Shown here piece by piece: positions 39,457 through 50,765 of a stretch of 64,000 nt of DNA (positions within the stretch are counted from its first letter, which is position 1; each line of letters starts with the position of its first letter). The stretch is from NCBI RefSeq assembly GCF_900636385.1, contig NZ_LR134269.1, positions 1,550,001 through 1,614,000 on the forward strand, read 5' to 3'. A program made the position numbers and the translations under genes. Below the pieces are notes generated by a model that searched no databases, was not told where the DNA came from, and was given only the letters and a program-made list of their open reading frames with translations. This stretch comes from Staphylococcus warneri (GTDB lineage: Bacteria; Bacillota; Bacilli; Staphylococcales; Staphylococcaceae).

Positions 39457-39864
39457 TTAATGTTTTTCTGGTAAAGCCAATTGGAAACTGACACCAAACT
39501 TATCTTGTACCCATGCAAATTCTCTATACGGAGGCATTTCTGTTTTAGGCATCAAAATGGCGCCCTCTTTTTTCAGACCGCTAAATAATCTTTCCATTTC
39601 CATAGGATCTTTAACAGTGACATAAAGTGACATCGCAGGGTTCATAGGTAATTCTTCACCATTGTTCGCATCAATAGCCATAAAAACTTGGCCATTGAGT
39701 GTAAATATTGAATGTTGGACGGTACCTGGTGTGCCTGGTCCATCTTCATCGTATTTAACCATTGTTATAATTTCACTGTCTTCAAATAAACTTGTATATA
39801 AATTGATAGCTTCTTCAGCTTGATCATTAAACATTAAAAATGTTGTTATTTTTGGTATTTCCAT
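39457..39864 (-). CDS. VOC-family protein of the PhnB/3-demethylubiquinone-methyltransferase-like type
   Basis: This 135-residue single-domain protein has the beta-alpha-beta-beta-beta layout of the glyoxalase/bleomycin-resistance superfamily. Key segments are ITTFLMFNDQAEEAINLYTSLF, GTVQHSIFTLNGQVFMAID, and the closing FAWVQDKFGVSFQLAL, typical of the PhnB-like subgroup. No substrate can be assigned from sequence. The ATG has an AGGGGG Shine-Dalgarno. It is a single gene convergent with rqcH. Confidence 0.85.
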   Translation of the reverse strand: MEIPKITTFLMFNDQAEEAINLYTSLFEDSEIITMVKYDEDGPGTPGTVQHSIFTLNGQVFMAIDANNGEELPMNPAMSLYVTVKDPMEMERLFSGLKKEGAILMPKTEMPPYREFAWVQDKFGVSFQLALPEKH

Positions 39865-39992
39865 TTTAATCCCCCTAAAGGTATGTTTATTTTTCTTTAG
39901 TATAGTTTAACATGTGTAACTATTATTTTCTGTTATAGACCTTTTAAATCAGTGAATTCATAAAACTTTTCCAGCATATAAGTTGATAAATT

Positions 39993-40020
39993 TTGACTTA
40001 TTATCATGAACAGTTAAAAT
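39993..40020 (+). promoter_or_regulatory. Promoter of the 27-residue peptide
   Basis: TTGACT (39993-39998) and TAAAAT (40015-40020) are separated by 16 bases; the start codon is 27 bases further on. The boxes are identical to those of the TM2 gene. Confidence 0.65.
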
Positions 40021-40047
40021 TAAACTAAGTGAAAAGGAGGCCATAAC

Positions 40048-40131
40048 ATGACACATGTACTTATACCTTTATTAATATTAGTAATTGTTCTACTCATTGG
40101 ATGGCTATTAACTAAAATATTCATTCGTTAA
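40048..40131 (+). CDS. Predicted 27-residue single-span membrane peptide
   Basis: A short frame starts at ATG 7 bases after a near-perfect AAAAGGAGG Shine-Dalgarno and encodes about 20 consecutive hydrophobic residues (LIPLLILVIVLLIGWLL) followed by a basic end, TKIFIR. A promoter lies just upstream and an inverted repeat just downstream, so it looks like a complete small gene. I do not recognise the family. Single-span peptides of this size in Gram-positive bacteria include type I toxins and small regulators of membrane proteins. No toxin family motif is evident, and I could not identify an antisense RNA with confidence. Confidence 0.65.
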   Translation: MTHVLIPLLILVIVLLIGWLLTKIFIR

Positions 40132-40140
40132 TACAATATA

Positions 40141-40186
40141 GAGCGGTGTCCAATCTTTGTTTAAACACATTGACTGTACACCGCTC
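40141..40186. terminator. Inverted repeat between the 27-residue peptide and the small minus-strand gene
   Basis: GAGCGGTGT (40141-40149) pairs with ACACCGCTC (40178-40186). The tails on both strands are AT-rich but lack a clean T run, so this is a weak bidirectional terminator between convergent genes. Confidence 0.55.
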
Positions 40187-40231
40187 AACTATTATTATCA
40201 CTTATTAACATGTAAATTCTCTAGAGCCTAC

Positions 40232-40456
40232 TTACAACTCGCCTTTAACACGTAGGTTTTGCTTTGCTTTTTTAAATATATCACTTGAATGCACAAACGC
40301 ATCTCGACTCATCTCTTTCTGAAATTGAGTCATTGTTGATTCTTGAGTCTGAACATTGGTATATACATCTTCACGATAGTCCTCTTCTCTAGATAAAAAT
40401 GCATTACAATGCTTTAAGGATGTGTATAAATCATTATCTTTTTCATGTTCTTTCAT
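40232..40456 (-). CDS. Small hypothetical protein downstream of pyrE
   Basis: This 74-residue hydrophilic protein, rich in Lys, Glu, Asp and Gln, has no membrane segment and no motif I recognise. Its 24-base distance from pyrE suggests it is transcribed with the pyr operon. I place the start at the ATG at 40456, with AGGTGGG just upstream; another ATG two codons earlier sits against the Shine-Dalgarno. A relationship to pyrimidine metabolism is only suggested by position. Confidence 0.7.
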   Translation of the reverse strand: MKEHEKDNDLYTSLKHCNAFLSREEDYREDVYTNVQTQESTMTQFQKEMSRDAFVHSSDIFKKAKQNLRVKGEL

Positions 40457-40480
40457 GATCATCCCACCTATATACTTATC

Positions 40481-41092
40481 TTATGATAAGTTATCTCGCC
40501 ATTCAACTAATGTCTTAATATCATCTTCAGAGATTTCTCCTTGCTCTTTAGCAACTTCAATTAACTCATTATAATTACTTAAAGTATAGAATGGTATTTT
40601 TGCTTCGTTAAATGTTTCATCAGCTTTGGCTAATCCATAGGTAAAGATAGCTACAACACCTAATACTTCTGCACCACTTTCTTTTAATGCATCTACTGCT
40701 GTAATTGAAGAGCCACCAGTTGAAATTAAGTCTTCTATAACAACAACTTTCTTCCCTTCACTTTTCGCACCTTCGATTTGATTTTGTTTACCATGACTTT
40801 TACTTTTAGAACGCACATAGTTCATTGGTAATTCCATTTTTTCAGAAATATATGCAGCGTGTGGAATCCCTGCTGTTGCAGTTCCTGAAATCACTTCTAC
40901 ATCTTCAAATTTTTCATTAATTAATTGGATTAAACCATCTCTAATCGCGTTACGTACGAGTGGAAACCCTAATGTAACACGATTATCACAATAGATAGGT
41001 GATTTAATTCCTGAACTCCACGTAAATAAATCATTGGGTGAAAGCGATACTGCCTTTATATCTAATAATGCCTTTGCAATTTCTTTAGCCAT
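40481..41092 (-). CDS. pyrE: Orotate phosphoribosyltransferase
   Basis: PyrE joins orotate to PRPP, giving orotidine 5'-phosphate. The 203-residue protein has the N-terminal [25 protein letters not shown] segment and a catalytic-loop lysine region ([16 protein letters not shown]). The PRPP-binding motif is [15 protein letters not shown]. It starts directly after pyrF with no gap. It is the last biosynthetic gene of the operon. Confidence 0.97.
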   Translation of the reverse strand: MAKEIAKALLDIKAVSLSPNDLFTWSSGIKSPIYCDNRVTLGFPLVRNAIRDGLIQLINEKFEDVEVISGTATAGIPHAAYISEKMELPMNYVRSKSKSHGKQNQIEGAKSEGKKVVVIEDLISTGGSSITAVDALKESGAEVLGVVAIFTYGLAKADETFNEAKIPFYTLSNYNELIEVAKEQGEISEDDIKTLVEWRDNLS

Positions 41093-41785
41093 TTAACCTA
41101 ACCAACTTTCTTTAATAATTTGATAACTTTTAACTGGATCATCACTCTGTGTTATAGGTCGTCCAACGACAATATGTGTTGAGCCTAATTGTTTTGCTTG
41201 CTCGGGTGTCGTGATACGCTTCTGATCGTTTTGAGCTGAACCTTCTGGTCTAATACCTGGTGTAACCTTCATAAAATCTTTTCCTAGTTGAGCAGTAATT
41301 AACTCCGCTTCAAGAGGTGAACATACCACACCATCTAAACCTGCTTGTTGGCTTAATTTAGCATAATTTAATACAGCCTCTTCAATTGTTGTTTGAATGT
41401 TTTGTTCTTCATGTAACTGCGTCTCTGTAGTAGAAGTCAATTGAGTCACCGCAATAATTTTTGTATGTTTATTGTGTTGTCGTAACCCTTTAATGGCCGC
41501 TTCCATCATTGCCTTTCCACCAGCTGCATGCACATTGAATAAATCAACATCTAGCTTAGCTAAACCTTCCATAGCTTTGCTCACTGTGTTTGGAATATCA
41601 TGTAATTTTAAATCCAAGAAAATACTATGTCCTCTATCTTTAATAGATTTAATTAGTTTAGGTCCAGTTTGATAAAATAATTCCATACCTACTTTGACAA
41701 ATAATGGTTCATCGAATTGATCTAAAAATGCATTTACTTTATCAGCTGATTCAAAATCTAATGCAATAATTGGTAATTGTTTCAT
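41093..41785 (-). CDS. pyrF: Orotidine 5'-phosphate decarboxylase
   Basis: PyrF decarboxylates OMP to UMP, the final step of the pathway. The 230-residue TIM barrel has the N-terminal IIALDFES, the catalytic array [13 protein letters not shown] (Lys-Asp-x-x-x-Asp), [12 protein letters not shown], and the phosphate-binding [13 protein letters not shown] gap of 108 bases with a long hairpin separates it from carB, the only sizeable gap between biosynthetic genes of the operon. Confidence 0.97.
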   Translation of the reverse strand: MKQLPIIALDFESADKVNAFLDQFDEPLFVKVGMELFYQTGPKLIKSIKDRGHSIFLDLKLHDIPNTVSKAMEGLAKLDVDLFNVHAAGGKAMMEAAIKGLRQHNKHTKIIAVTQLTSTTETQLHEEQNIQTTIEEAVLNYAKLSQQAGLDGVVCSPLEAELITAQLGKDFMKVTPGIRPEGSAQNDQKRITTPEQAKQLGSTHIVVGRPITQSDDPVKSYQIIKESWLG

Positions 41786-41805
41786 CGTGTAACTCCTTAT
41801 ATTGA

Positions 41806-41848
41806 AAGTTCTTCAACCATAGACTCAAAACTATGAATTGAAGAACTT
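41806..41848 (-). other. Long hairpin between carB and pyrF
   Basis: AAGTTCTTCAA (41806-41816) pairs perfectly with TTGAAGAACTT (41838-41848), and CATAG/CTATG extends the stem inside after small bulges. No T tract follows on the minus strand, so it is not a standard terminator. It may act in mRNA processing or protection. Confidence 0.65.
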
Positions 41849-41893
41849 ATCTAAAATTAAATACAGACTTTAGTTTATTTAATTGATTTTTAT

Positions 41894-44800
41894 TTACATA
41901 TTTCTCATTGTGAATGTCATACTCTCGATGACGTTAGTTAACGCACTTGCAGTATCAAGTGAAGTAAGACATGGAATACCATTTTCTACTGTAGTACGAC
42001 GAATTTGGAATCCATCTCGTTCTACTTCTTTACCTTTAGTCATTGTATTAATCACGATTTGCACATCACCATTTTGAATACGAGTGAGTAAATCATTTTC
42101 GCCGCCGATTTTGCCTACAACTTCTACTGGAATATCATTTTGATTTAATTTATCAGCAGTCCCCTTAGTTGCTAAAATCTTATAGCCGACTTCATTGAGA
42201 CGGTGTGCAATTTTGACAATTTCTTCTTTATCTTTATCACTTACAGTCATCAACACAGTTCCATGGTCTTTAACTTCAAATCCACTACCTGTTAACCCTT
42301 TGTATAGCGCTTTCTCTAATGTTTGATCTTTCCCCATCACTTCACCAGTTGATTTCATTTCAGGTCCTAAAGTGATATCAACATTTTTCAATTTATTAAA
42401 GCTGAATACCGGTGCTTTAACAAATACCCCTTCTGAATACGGTTGAATACCTTCTTTATAACCAAGTGAAGATAATTTTGTACCCATAATGGCTTGCATT
42501 GCTAGTTGAGCCATTTGAATATCAGTGATTTTACTTAAGAATGGTACAGTTCGGCTTGAACGAGGGTTCACTTCTAGTACATAAACACCGTCATGTGCTA
42601 TTACAAACTGAATGTTAATTAACCCAACGATATTTAAACCTTTCGCTAATCTAATCGTATAATCTTCTAATGTCTCAATTTCTTCTTGAGATAAAGTTTG
42701 AGGTGGATACACAGCGATAGAGTCACCACTATGGACACCTGCACGTTCAATATGTTCCATAATACCTGGAATAATCACTGTTTCACCGTCAGAAATAGCA
42801 TCGACTTCGATTTCTTTACCAGTTAAGTATCTATCAACTAACACTGGATGCTCTGGGCTTGCTTTAACTGCTTGTGTCATATAGTTTTCTAATTCTTTAT
42901 CATTATCAACGATCTCCATTGCACGACCACCAAGTACATATGAAGGTCTTACAACTACTGGATAACCAATATTACGTGCATTTTCCAATGCTTCTTTTGG
43001 TGAAGTCGCAGTTTTACCTTGAGGTTGTGGTACATCAATCGTATGCAATAACGCTTCAAATTCTTTTCTATCTTCAGCTCTGTTTAAATCTTCTAAAGAT
43101 GTACCTAGAATTTGCACACCATGTTTAGCTAATTTGTCCGCTAAATTAATTGCTGTTTGTCCACCAAACTGTACAACGACACCTTTAGGTTGTTCTAAAT
43201 TAATGATACTCATCACATCTTCTTCAGTAAGAGGTTCAAAGTATAATTTATCTGAAATAGAGAAATCAGTTGATACCGTTTCAGGGTTGTTATTAACGAT
43301 AATTGCTTCATAGCCAGCATTTTGAATAGCCCACACAGCATGTACTGTTGCATAGTCGAATTCAACCCCTTGCCCTATACGAATTGGACCAGATCCTAAA
43401 ACTAAAATTTTCTCTTTGTCTGTTACAATGGATTCATTTTCAGTTTCGTATGTCCCATAATAATATGGTGTTGTTGATTCGAATTCAGCAGCACAAGTAT
43501 CCACCATTTTGTATACTGGCGTAATATTGTTTTTAATTCTTAATTGATAAACATCTTCTTCTGTCATATCAAAACGATGAGCAATGACTTTATCACTGAA
43601 ACCATAATCTTTAGCATATTTAAGATATTCTAAATCACCTTGATGTGCTTTCAATTCATGTTCAATATTAATAATATTCTGGAATTTATTTAAGAAGAAG
43701 TAATCAATTTTAGTCATATTATGAATTTCTTCTAATGTTGTACCACGACGAATGGCCTCACCGATGAAGAATAATCTTTCGTCATCCTGATGACTAATTC
43801 TTTCTTTAATGTAATCTAAATCAAAACTTTCTCCATTTGGTAATCCTAAGTGATGCACACCATATTCTAAGGAACGAATCGCTTTAAGTAATGATTCTTC
43901 GTAAGTACGGCCGATTGCCATTACTTCACCAGTTGCTTTCATTTGTGTACCTAATTCACGTTCACCTTTTTCAAATTTATCAAATGGGAAACGTGGAATT
44001 TTGGAGATTACATAATCCAATGTTGGTTCAAATGCAGCATATGAAGTACCTGTAATTGGATTTAACATTTCATCTAATGTTAATCCAACAGCAATTTTTG
44101 CAGCTAGTTTGGCAATTGGATACCCTGTTGCTTTAGATGCTAATGCTGATGAACGAGATACACGTGGATTGACTTCAATAATATAGTAATTAAATGAATC
44201 TGGATCTAACGCTAATTGAACATTACATCCACCTTCGATGCCTAAAGCACGAATAACTTTTAATGAAACGTCTCTTAGCATTTGATATTCCACGTCTGAT
44301 AATGTTTGACTTGGTGCAACCACAATGGAATCACCTGTATGGATACCCACTGGATCAATGTTTTCCATATTACATACTACAATGGCGTTATCATTTTTAT
44401 CACGCATAACTTCATATTCAATTTCTTTAAAACCGGCAATGGATTTTTCAATTAAACACTGTGTTGCTGGACTATAGTGTAAACCATTTGTTACAACTTC
44501 TTTTAAATCATCATCGTTATAGCAAATACCGCCACCAGTACCGCCCATTGTAAAGGCTGGTCGAACGATTAATGGATAACCCACTTCTTCTTTAAATTTA
44601 AAAGCTTGTTCAACTGTATTTACAATATCACTTTCTGGTACAGGAACATCTAAATCATTCATCAATGTTCTAAATAGTTCACGGTCTTCAGCTTGTTGAA
44701 TTGATTCTAATTCAGTTCCCAGTAGTTTCACATTATTAGCAGCTAATACACCACTATCATGTAACTGAATCGCCATGTTTAACCCTGTTTGACCACCTAA

Positions 44801-45067
44801 CGTTGGTAATAAAGCATCAGGTTGTTCTTTACGAATGATACGTGCGATAAAATCATGTGTTAAAGGTTCAATATATACTTTATCTGCAATTTCTTTATCA
44901 GTCATAATCGTAGCTGGGTTAGAGTTAACCAAGATAACTCTATAACCTTCTTCTTTAAGTGCAAGACAGGCTTGAGTTCCTGCATAATCAAATTCCGCAG
45001 CTTGGCCAATAATAATTGGGCCCGATCCTACTACTAAAATTGTTTGAATATCGTTACGCTTAGGCAT
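41894..45067 (-). CDS. carB: Carbamoyl phosphate synthase large subunit
   Basis: CarB makes carbamoyl phosphate from bicarbonate, ammonia delivered by CarA, and two ATP. The 1057-residue protein consists of two homologous ATP-grasp halves, each starting with a phosphate-binding motif ([20 protein letters not shown] and [18 protein letters not shown]) and each containing a VRPxxxxGG loop ([25 protein letters not shown]). A C-terminal MGS-like allosteric domain covers about 930-1057. It overlaps carA by 8 bases. As the only car set in the window, it must also serve arginine synthesis unless another copy exists elsewhere. Confidence 0.98.
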   Translation of the reverse strand: MPKRNDIQTILVVGSGPIIIGQAAEFDYAGTQACLALKEEGYRVILVNSNPATIMTDKEIADKVYIEPLTHDFIARIIRKEQPDALLPTLGGQTGLNMAIQLHDSGVLAANNVKLLGTELESIQQAEDRELFRTLMNDLDVPVPESDIVNTVEQAFKFKEEVGYPLIVRPAFTMGGTGGGICYNDDDLKEVVTNGLHYSPATQCLIEKSIAGFKEIEYEVMRDKNDNAIVVCNMENIDPVGIHTGDSIVVAPSQTLSDVEYQMLRDVSLKVIRALGIEGGCNVQLALDPDSFNYYIIEVNPRVSRSSALASKATGYPIAKLAAKIAVGLTLDEMLNPITGTSYAAFEPTLDYVISKIPRFPFDKFEKGERELGTQMKATGEVMAIGRTYEESLLKAIRSLEYGVHHLGLPNGESFDLDYIKERISHQDDERLFFIGEAIRRGTTLEEIHNMTKIDYFFLNKFQNIINIEHELKAHQGDLEYLKYAKDYGFSDKVIAHRFDMTEEDVYQLRIKNNITPVYKMVDTCAAEFESTTPYYYGTYETENESIVTDKEKILVLGSGPIRIGQGVEFDYATVHAVWAIQNAGYEAIIVNNNPETVSTDFSISDKLYFEPLTEEDVMSIINLEQPKGVVVQFGGQTAINLADKLAKHGVQILGTSLEDLNRAEDRKEFEALLHTIDVPQPQGKTATSPKEALENARNIGYPVVVRPSYVLGGRAMEIVDNDKELENYMTQAVKASPEHPVLVDRYLTGKEIEVDAISDGETVIIPGIMEHIERAGVHSGDSIAVYPPQTLSQEEIETLEDYTIRLAKGLNIVGLINIQFVIAHDGVYVLEVNPRSSRTVPFLSKITDIQMAQLAMQAIMGTKLSSLGYKEGIQPYSEGVFVKAPVFSFNKLKNVDITLGPEMKSTGEVMGKDQTLEKALYKGLTGSGFEVKDHGTVLMTVSDKDKEEIVKIAHRLNEVGYKILATKGTADKLNQNDIPVEVVGKIGGENDLLTRIQNGDVQIVINTMTKGKEVERDGFQIRRTTVENGIPCLTSLDTASALTNVIESMTFTMRNM

Positions 45068-46160
45068 TTACATTACGCTCCTTTTCGATGAACTCATTCA
45101 TCATAGTAATAAACTCGTCAAATAGATAATTAGAATCACTTGGGCCTGGTCTTGCTTCCGGATGATACTGAACTGAAAAGGCAGGTAACGTTTTATGTCT
45201 TAACCCTTCAACTGTACCATCATTTAATGCAATATGAGTGACTTCTAAATCTGTATTTTCTAATGAATCTCGGTCAATTGAATAACCATGGTTTTGACTT
45301 GTAATGTCAACTTTACCTGTTTTTAAGTTTTTAACAGGGTGGTTTGCACCTCTATGTCCAAACTTCATTTTGAACGATGTAGCGCCTTGAGATAAAGCAA
45401 ATAATTGGTGGCCTAAGCAAATACCAAAGAATGGAATTTTGCCAAGAATGCCATTAATCATTTTTACAGCCACATCAATTTCTTCTGGGTCACCAGGGCC
45501 GTTAGATAGCATTACACCGTCTGGAGACATTTTGATGATTTCTTCAGCTGTTGTATTGTACGGTACAACTGTCACATTACATCCACGCATATTTAGTTCT
45601 CGTACAATATTTTGTTTTTTACCAAAGTCGAGTAAGACAACACTCAAATCTGATCCTGTAGATACATAAGGTGTTTTAGTAGAAACTGTCGACACTTCAT
45701 CTCTAGGTAATTCAGTCGTTTTTAAATGTTCTACTAAGCTTTCAATGTCAGCTTTGTTATCTGTGAATCCGGCTCTTAATACACCGTGTTGACGAATTTT
45801 ACGTGTAATACTTCTTGTATCGACACCTGAGATACCTGGTATTTGATATTGTACTAATACTTCATGTAATGTCTTTTGATTACGGAAGTTACTAGGATGT
45901 GTACTCGCTTCTTTCACTACAACACCATTCAATGTTGGTGTTAAAGATTCAAAATCATCTCTATTGATACCGTAGTTTCCAATTAATGGATACGTAAATG
46001 TAATAATTTGACCTGTGTATGAAGGATCAGAAATTGTTTCTTGATAACCTGTCATAGCTGTATTAAATACAATTTCACCAATTGAAAGTTCATCTGAACC
46101 TAATTGATATCCTTCATAATAAGAGCCGTCTTCAAATACTAGATAACGTTTTGAAAGCAT
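45060..46160 (-). CDS. carA: Carbamoyl phosphate synthase small subunit
   Basis: CarA hydrolyses glutamine and channels ammonia to CarB. The 366-residue protein has the N-terminal CarA-specific domain ([38 protein letters not shown]). The C-terminal class I glutamine amidotransferase has catalytic Cys in [16 protein letters not shown] and the His/Glu pair in [13 protein letters not shown]. It follows pyrC with no gap and overlaps carB by 8 bases. Confidence 0.98.
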   Translation of the reverse strand: MLSKRYLVFEDGSYYEGYQLGSDELSIGEIVFNTAMTGYQETISDPSYTGQIITFTYPLIGNYGINRDDFESLTPTLNGVVVKEASTHPSNFRNQKTLHEVLVQYQIPGISGVDTRSITRKIRQHGVLRAGFTDNKADIESLVEHLKTTELPRDEVSTVSTKTPYVSTGSDLSVVLLDFGKKQNIVRELNMRGCNVTVVPYNTTAEEIIKMSPDGVMLSNGPGDPEEIDVAVKMINGILGKIPFFGICLGHQLFALSQGATSFKMKFGHRGANHPVKNLKTGKVDITSQNHGYSIDRDSLENTDLEVTHIALNDGTVEGLRHKTLPAFSVQYHPEARPGPSDSNYLFDEFITMMNEFIEKERNVNA

Positions 46161-47438
46161 CTATTTTTCCTCCTTAAATACTACTTCACCTTTAACCATT
46201 GTTAATACTGGATGTCCATATACTTTTTCACCAATAAATGGCGTATTGTCAGCTTTAGATAAGAAATCTTCACTTCTAATTTCTTTTTCATTTTCTAAAT
46301 CAATAATTGTGATGTCAGCATAACTATCTTTATGCAATTTACCATAATTAAGATTAAAGATAGTTGCCGGTTTAATAGTTAAGTAATCGATTAACTGTTT
46401 TAATGACCAATTACCATTTCTAACAAAGTGTGTGTATAATAATGGAAATGCAGTTTCACTACCTACAATACCGAATGGTGCTTTTGTCATTGGTTGTTCT
46501 TTTTCTTCTTTCGCATGAGGCGCGTGATCGGTTGCAATACAATCAATTGTTCCGTCTAATAAACCTTCTAATAAGGCATCACGATCTTCTGTACTTCTTA
46601 AAGGTGGATTCATTTTATAATTTGCATCATCACCTGGCACATCATTTTCAGTTAATAATAAGTGATGTGGTGTTACTTCTGCAGTTACATGAATACCTGC
46701 TTTTTTAGCGTCACGAATGACACGAACACTCTCTTTAGTAGAAACGTGACATACATGGTAATGACAACCAGTAGCTTCAGCTAATAAAACGTCTCGCGCA
46801 ATTTGAACAGATTCACATACATTAGGAATACCTGGGATACCTAATTCTTCACTACGTTTACCTTTATGCATAGCACCACCATAAATTAAACTATTATCTT
46901 CACAATGAGCTACGATTGGTTTTTTCACTTTTGCCGCTTGCTTCATAGCAGCATACATCATACTTGCTTGTTGCACACCTACGCCATCATCAGTAAAGGC
47001 AAACACGCCTTCATCCGCTAAAGCTTGGAAATCCACTAATTCTTTACCTGCTTGTCTAGTTGTTATAGAGGCATATGGTAAGACACGAATTTGTGCTGAA
47101 TCTTTAATTTTTTCTCTTAATGCTCTTACATTTTCCATTGAATCTGGAACTGGTCTAGTATTTGGCATTGGACAGATAGTTGTAAAACCACCTCTTGCAG
47201 CCGCTTTCGTACCTGTTTCAATTGTTTCTTTATGTTCTCCACCTGGTTCACGTAAATGTACATGTACATCTACAAATCCTGGTGCTATTAAATTTCCTTT
47301 AGCATCTATAACTTCAATATTTTCGGATGAAGAATCAATTTTACTACTAATTGTTTTAATTCTTTTACCGTCAATTAGAATATCCGTATTTTTTAATTTT
47401 CCATTTTTAATAATTTTACCGTTCTTAATTAGTTTCAT
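46161..47438 (-). CDS. pyrC: Dihydroorotase
   Basis: PyrC cyclises carbamoyl aspartate to dihydroorotate. The 425-residue amidohydrolase has the zinc-binding [19 protein letters not shown] motif near residue 57, [20 protein letters not shown], and [14 protein letters not shown] with the catalytic Asp. This length and these motifs define the long, type I class found in Gram-positive bacteria. It lies 18 bases after pyrB and directly before carA. No pyrD (dihydroorotate dehydrogenase) follows, so that step must be encoded elsewhere. Confidence 0.98.
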   Translation of the reverse strand: MKLIKNGKIIKNGKLKNTDILIDGKRIKTISSKIDSSSENIEVIDAKGNLIAPGFVDVHVHLREPGGEHKETIETGTKAAARGGFTTICPMPNTRPVPDSMENVRALREKIKDSAQIRVLPYASITTRQAGKELVDFQALADEGVFAFTDDGVGVQQASMMYAAMKQAAKVKKPIVAHCEDNSLIYGGAMHKGKRSEELGIPGIPNVCESVQIARDVLLAEATGCHYHVCHVSTKESVRVIRDAKKAGIHVTAEVTPHHLLLTENDVPGDDANYKMNPPLRSTEDRDALLEGLLDGTIDCIATDHAPHAKEEKEQPMTKAPFGIVGSETAFPLLYTHFVRNGNWSLKQLIDYLTIKPATIFNLNYGKLHKDSYADITIIDLENEKEIRSEDFLSKADNTPFIGEKVYGHPVLTMVKGEVVFKEEK

Positions 47439-47456
47439 GATTCAAATACCCCTTCC

Positions 47457-48362
<906 letters not shown>

Positions 48363-49655
48363 CTATTTTTTAGGTAAGATTAAATTTAAGATAATGCCTG
48401 ATAAAGCTGATAATGCCATTCCTTCAAGTTGTAAGTTAACGCCGATGCCTTTTAAATTGATTAATAAATTTCCAATACCAACGACTAAGATGACTGATGC
48501 TATAACTAAGTTTCTATTGTTAGCAAAATCAACATTGCTTTCTACAATCATTCTCAAACCACTTGCTGCGATAATGCCAAATAATAGTATGGACACACCA
48601 CCCATAACCGGTGTTGGTATAGAAGAAATAAGTGCTGTAAATTTACCAATGAATGCAAGTACGATTGCGATGACTGCAGCACCACCAATCACATAAATAC
48701 TATAAATTTTCGTAATCGCTAATACACCAATGTTTTCACCATAAGTTGTGCTTGGTGGTCCACCTATGATACTTGCAACCATCGTTGACACACCGTCACC
48801 AATGATTGATTTATCTAGACCTGGATCTTTAAAGAAGTTTTTACCTACAATTTTGTTGATTACCATTTGGTGTCCAATATGCTCACTGACAGTTACAAAC
48901 ACGACTGGAATCATGACTAGCACCAAACCTAAATGGAAGGAAGGTACATAATCTTTAAATGGTAAGTAAATATCTGGAAATGCTAACCATTTTGCTTTTG
49001 CAATCGGTGCAAATTTGACCAATCCCATAAAGATAGAAACGATATAACCGACAATGATTCCTATTAATACAGGAATTAATGATAAGAATCCTTTGAAGAA
49101 TCCTTGCACAACGATTGTTACTATGAGTGTGATTAATGCCACTAGTAAATAACTTAAGTTATAACCTTTCATATCCGCAGAGTTTTCGTACATTGCCATG
49201 TTAACTGCAGTTGGCGCAAGACTTAATCCAATAACCATTATTACAGGTCCAACTACAACTGGTGGAAGTAAGTGCATTAACCAACCTGTACCACTAAAAC
49301 GAATTAAGATACCAATAATGACGTACATTAAACCACTCATGAAGAGCGCGACTAACATGTCTCCTAAACTATGCGTACTTAATCCTGTAATGATTGGTGT
49401 GATGAAAGCAAAACTAGAGCCCAAATATGCTGGTATTTTAGCTTTAGTAATGAGTATGTATAACAATGTTCCAATTCCTGATGCAAGTAATGCTGCTGAA
49501 ATAGGCAGTCCTGTTAAAAATGGTACAAGTACCGTCGATCCAAACATCGCAAATAAATGTTGTAAGCTTAAAAACGCCCACTGTGCTGGTTTTGGTTTAT
49601 CTTTAACATCTAATACTGGTTGTACCGTTCTTTCAAACATTTGTTCATTTTCCAT
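48363..49655 (-). CDS. pyrP: Uracil permease (NCS2 family)
   Basis: PyrP imports uracil by proton symport. The 430-residue hydrophobic protein has about 12-14 membrane spans and the family segments AFLSLQHLFAMFGSTVLVPFLTGL at the N-terminus, VSEHIGHQM with the conserved Glu/His, and GGPPSTTYGENIGVLAITKI. It is the second gene of the operon, preceded by a PyrR-type attenuator, so uracil uptake is turned down when UMP is plentiful. Confidence 0.97.
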   Translation of the reverse strand: MENEQMFERTVQPVLDVKDKPKPAQWAFLSLQHLFAMFGSTVLVPFLTGLPISAALLASGIGTLLYILITKAKIPAYLGSSFAFITPIITGLSTHSLGDMLVALFMSGLMYVIIGILIRFSGTGWLMHLLPPVVVGPVIMVIGLSLAPTAVNMAMYENSADMKGYNLSYLLVALITLIVTIVVQGFFKGFLSLIPVLIGIIVGYIVSIFMGLVKFAPIAKAKWLAFPDIYLPFKDYVPSFHLGLVLVMIPVVFVTVSEHIGHQMVINKIVGKNFFKDPGLDKSIIGDGVSTMVASIIGGPPSTTYGENIGVLAITKIYSIYVIGGAAVIAIVLAFIGKFTALISSIPTPVMGGVSILLFGIIAASGLRMIVESNVDFANNRNLVIASVILVVGIGNLLINLKGIGVNLQLEGMALSALSGIILNLILPKK

Positions 49656-49677
49656 GGTGATTCATTTCCTTTCATAA

Positions 49678-49824
49678 AAAAATCTCTTTACATACAGTTA
49701 TGCAAAGAGACTAAAGCGAATGATATGAAGTATTTAAGCTATATAAATACAGTAGTTAACATAATGTTTTTATCGTAACTACTTTGCTCATATATTCATT
49801 TCACCTTTTTCAGTCTCTCGTACT
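49678..49824 (-). promoter_or_regulatory. PyrR-type attenuator between pyrR and pyrP
   Basis: A terminator with a T tract lies just before pyrP (TCTCTTT at 49683-49689 pairing with AAAGAGA at 49704-49710, then TTTTTTT on the minus strand). Directly after the pyrR stop, 49812-49824 reads AGTACGAGAGACT on the minus strand, a degenerate and one-base-shorter version of the PyrR-binding sequence. The arrangement supports an attenuator, but the protein-binding site is weaker than in the first leader. Confidence 0.75.
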
Positions 49825-49839
49825 GCTTTAAAAGGGATA

Positions 49840-50367
49840 TTATTCTATTATAACTGCATTACTTGAATCCTTTTCAGTTAAGTACACTTTAACGGATTCA
49901 TCTCGTGCAGTTGGTATGTTTTTTCCTACAAAATCTGCGCGAATTGGAAGCTCTCTGTGGCCTCGATCAACTAGCGTAGCTAAACCAATTTTAATTGGTC
50001 TTGCATGTAATAAGATGGCATCTAATGACGCTCTGACAGTTCTTCCTGTGTATAAGACGTCATCAATGATAATGACAACTTTTCCTGTAATGTCTACATC
50101 TATTTCAAAAGCTTTGTCGAATGATTGCTTTGAAACATGATCAATATCATCACGGAATTGTGTTATATCAATTGTGCCTGTTGGTACAAGTTGTTGCTCT
50201 ATCATATTTATTTTTTCTTGAATACGATAAGCTAAATATGCACCACGAGTTTTAATGCCTAGTAAAACTAAATTCTCAGTACCTTTGTTATACTCTAATA
50301 TTTCATGTGCAATTCGAGTAACCGTACGTTGAATTGCTGCTTCATCCATTATGATGCGTTCAGACAT
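49840..50367 (-). CDS. pyrR: pyr operon attenuator protein PyrR / uracil phosphoribosyltransferase
   Basis: PyrR binds the leader RNAs of the pyr operon when UMP is abundant and promotes termination; it also has weak uracil phosphoribosyltransferase activity. The 175-residue protein has the type I PRTase PRPP motif [22 protein letters not shown] near residue 100, [17 protein letters not shown], and the closing [20 protein letters not shown]. It is the first gene, following a leader with a perfect PyrR-binding sequence. Confidence 0.98.
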   Translation of the reverse strand: MSERIIMDEAAIQRTVTRIAHEILEYNKGTENLVLLGIKTRGAYLAYRIQEKINMIEQQLVPTGTIDITQFRDDIDHVSKQSFDKAFEIDVDITGKVVIIIDDVLYTGRTVRASLDAILLHARPIKIGLATLVDRGHRELPIRADFVGKNIPTARDESVKVYLTEKDSSNAVIIE

Positions 50368-50394
50368 TGTCTCACCTCTATCTCTTATTCATAT

Positions 50395-50609
50395 CAAAAA
50401 ACCTCACGTCTTTAACAAAGACATGAGGTTGATATATAGACAATGCGTGATATAAATTTAGTCCTGATGCAACTAAACAGTATTCCACACATATTCTTAA
50501 CCGTTTGATTTGCAAGCATTCAATAATAAATCGTTAGTATTAGGTCATTGAATTGATTACAATCATGTATATCAGTATCATTTTCATGTCTTTGAAGCCT
50601 CTCTGGACT
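50395..50609 (-). promoter_or_regulatory. PyrR-dependent attenuator in the pyr operon leader
   Basis: On the minus strand 50609-50596 reads AGTCCAGAGAGGCT, an exact match to the PyrR-binding consensus ARUCCNGNGAGGYU, flanked by GTCTTT/AAAGAC arms. About 165 bases downstream a 14-bp terminator stem (50400-50413 with 50417-50430) is followed by TTTTTTG just before pyrR. With UMP, PyrR should stabilise the binding hairpin and let the terminator form. Confidence 0.92.
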
Positions 50610-50646
50610 TATCTTTAAAGACTACTTTTATATTTAAACTGTTATT

Positions 50647-50675
50647 AGTTTAATCCTAAAGTTACAAATAGTCAA
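50647..50675 (-). promoter_or_regulatory. Promoter of the pyr operon
   Basis: On the minus strand TTGACT (50675-50670) and TAAACT (50652-50647) are separated by 17 bases. Transcription would start about 30 bases before the PyrR-binding sequence, giving a leader of about 270 bases. Confidence 0.7.
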
Positions 50676-50765
50676 CGTCTTTTCCAATAAAATACTTGAT
50701 TGATTATAATTTTTTAAATATTTATTATATGACGTCTTCAACATCCCATATGGAAGTTTATTTAA

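Noticed and set aside
42874..43128. 84-codon plus-strand frame inside carB
   Set aside because: Shadow of the conserved carB coding sequence; no promoter or Shine-Dalgarno.
49198..49677. 159-codon open frame antisense to pyrP
   Set aside because: It is the complement of a strongly conserved transporter gene, has an unlikely composition, and lacks a Shine-Dalgarno.
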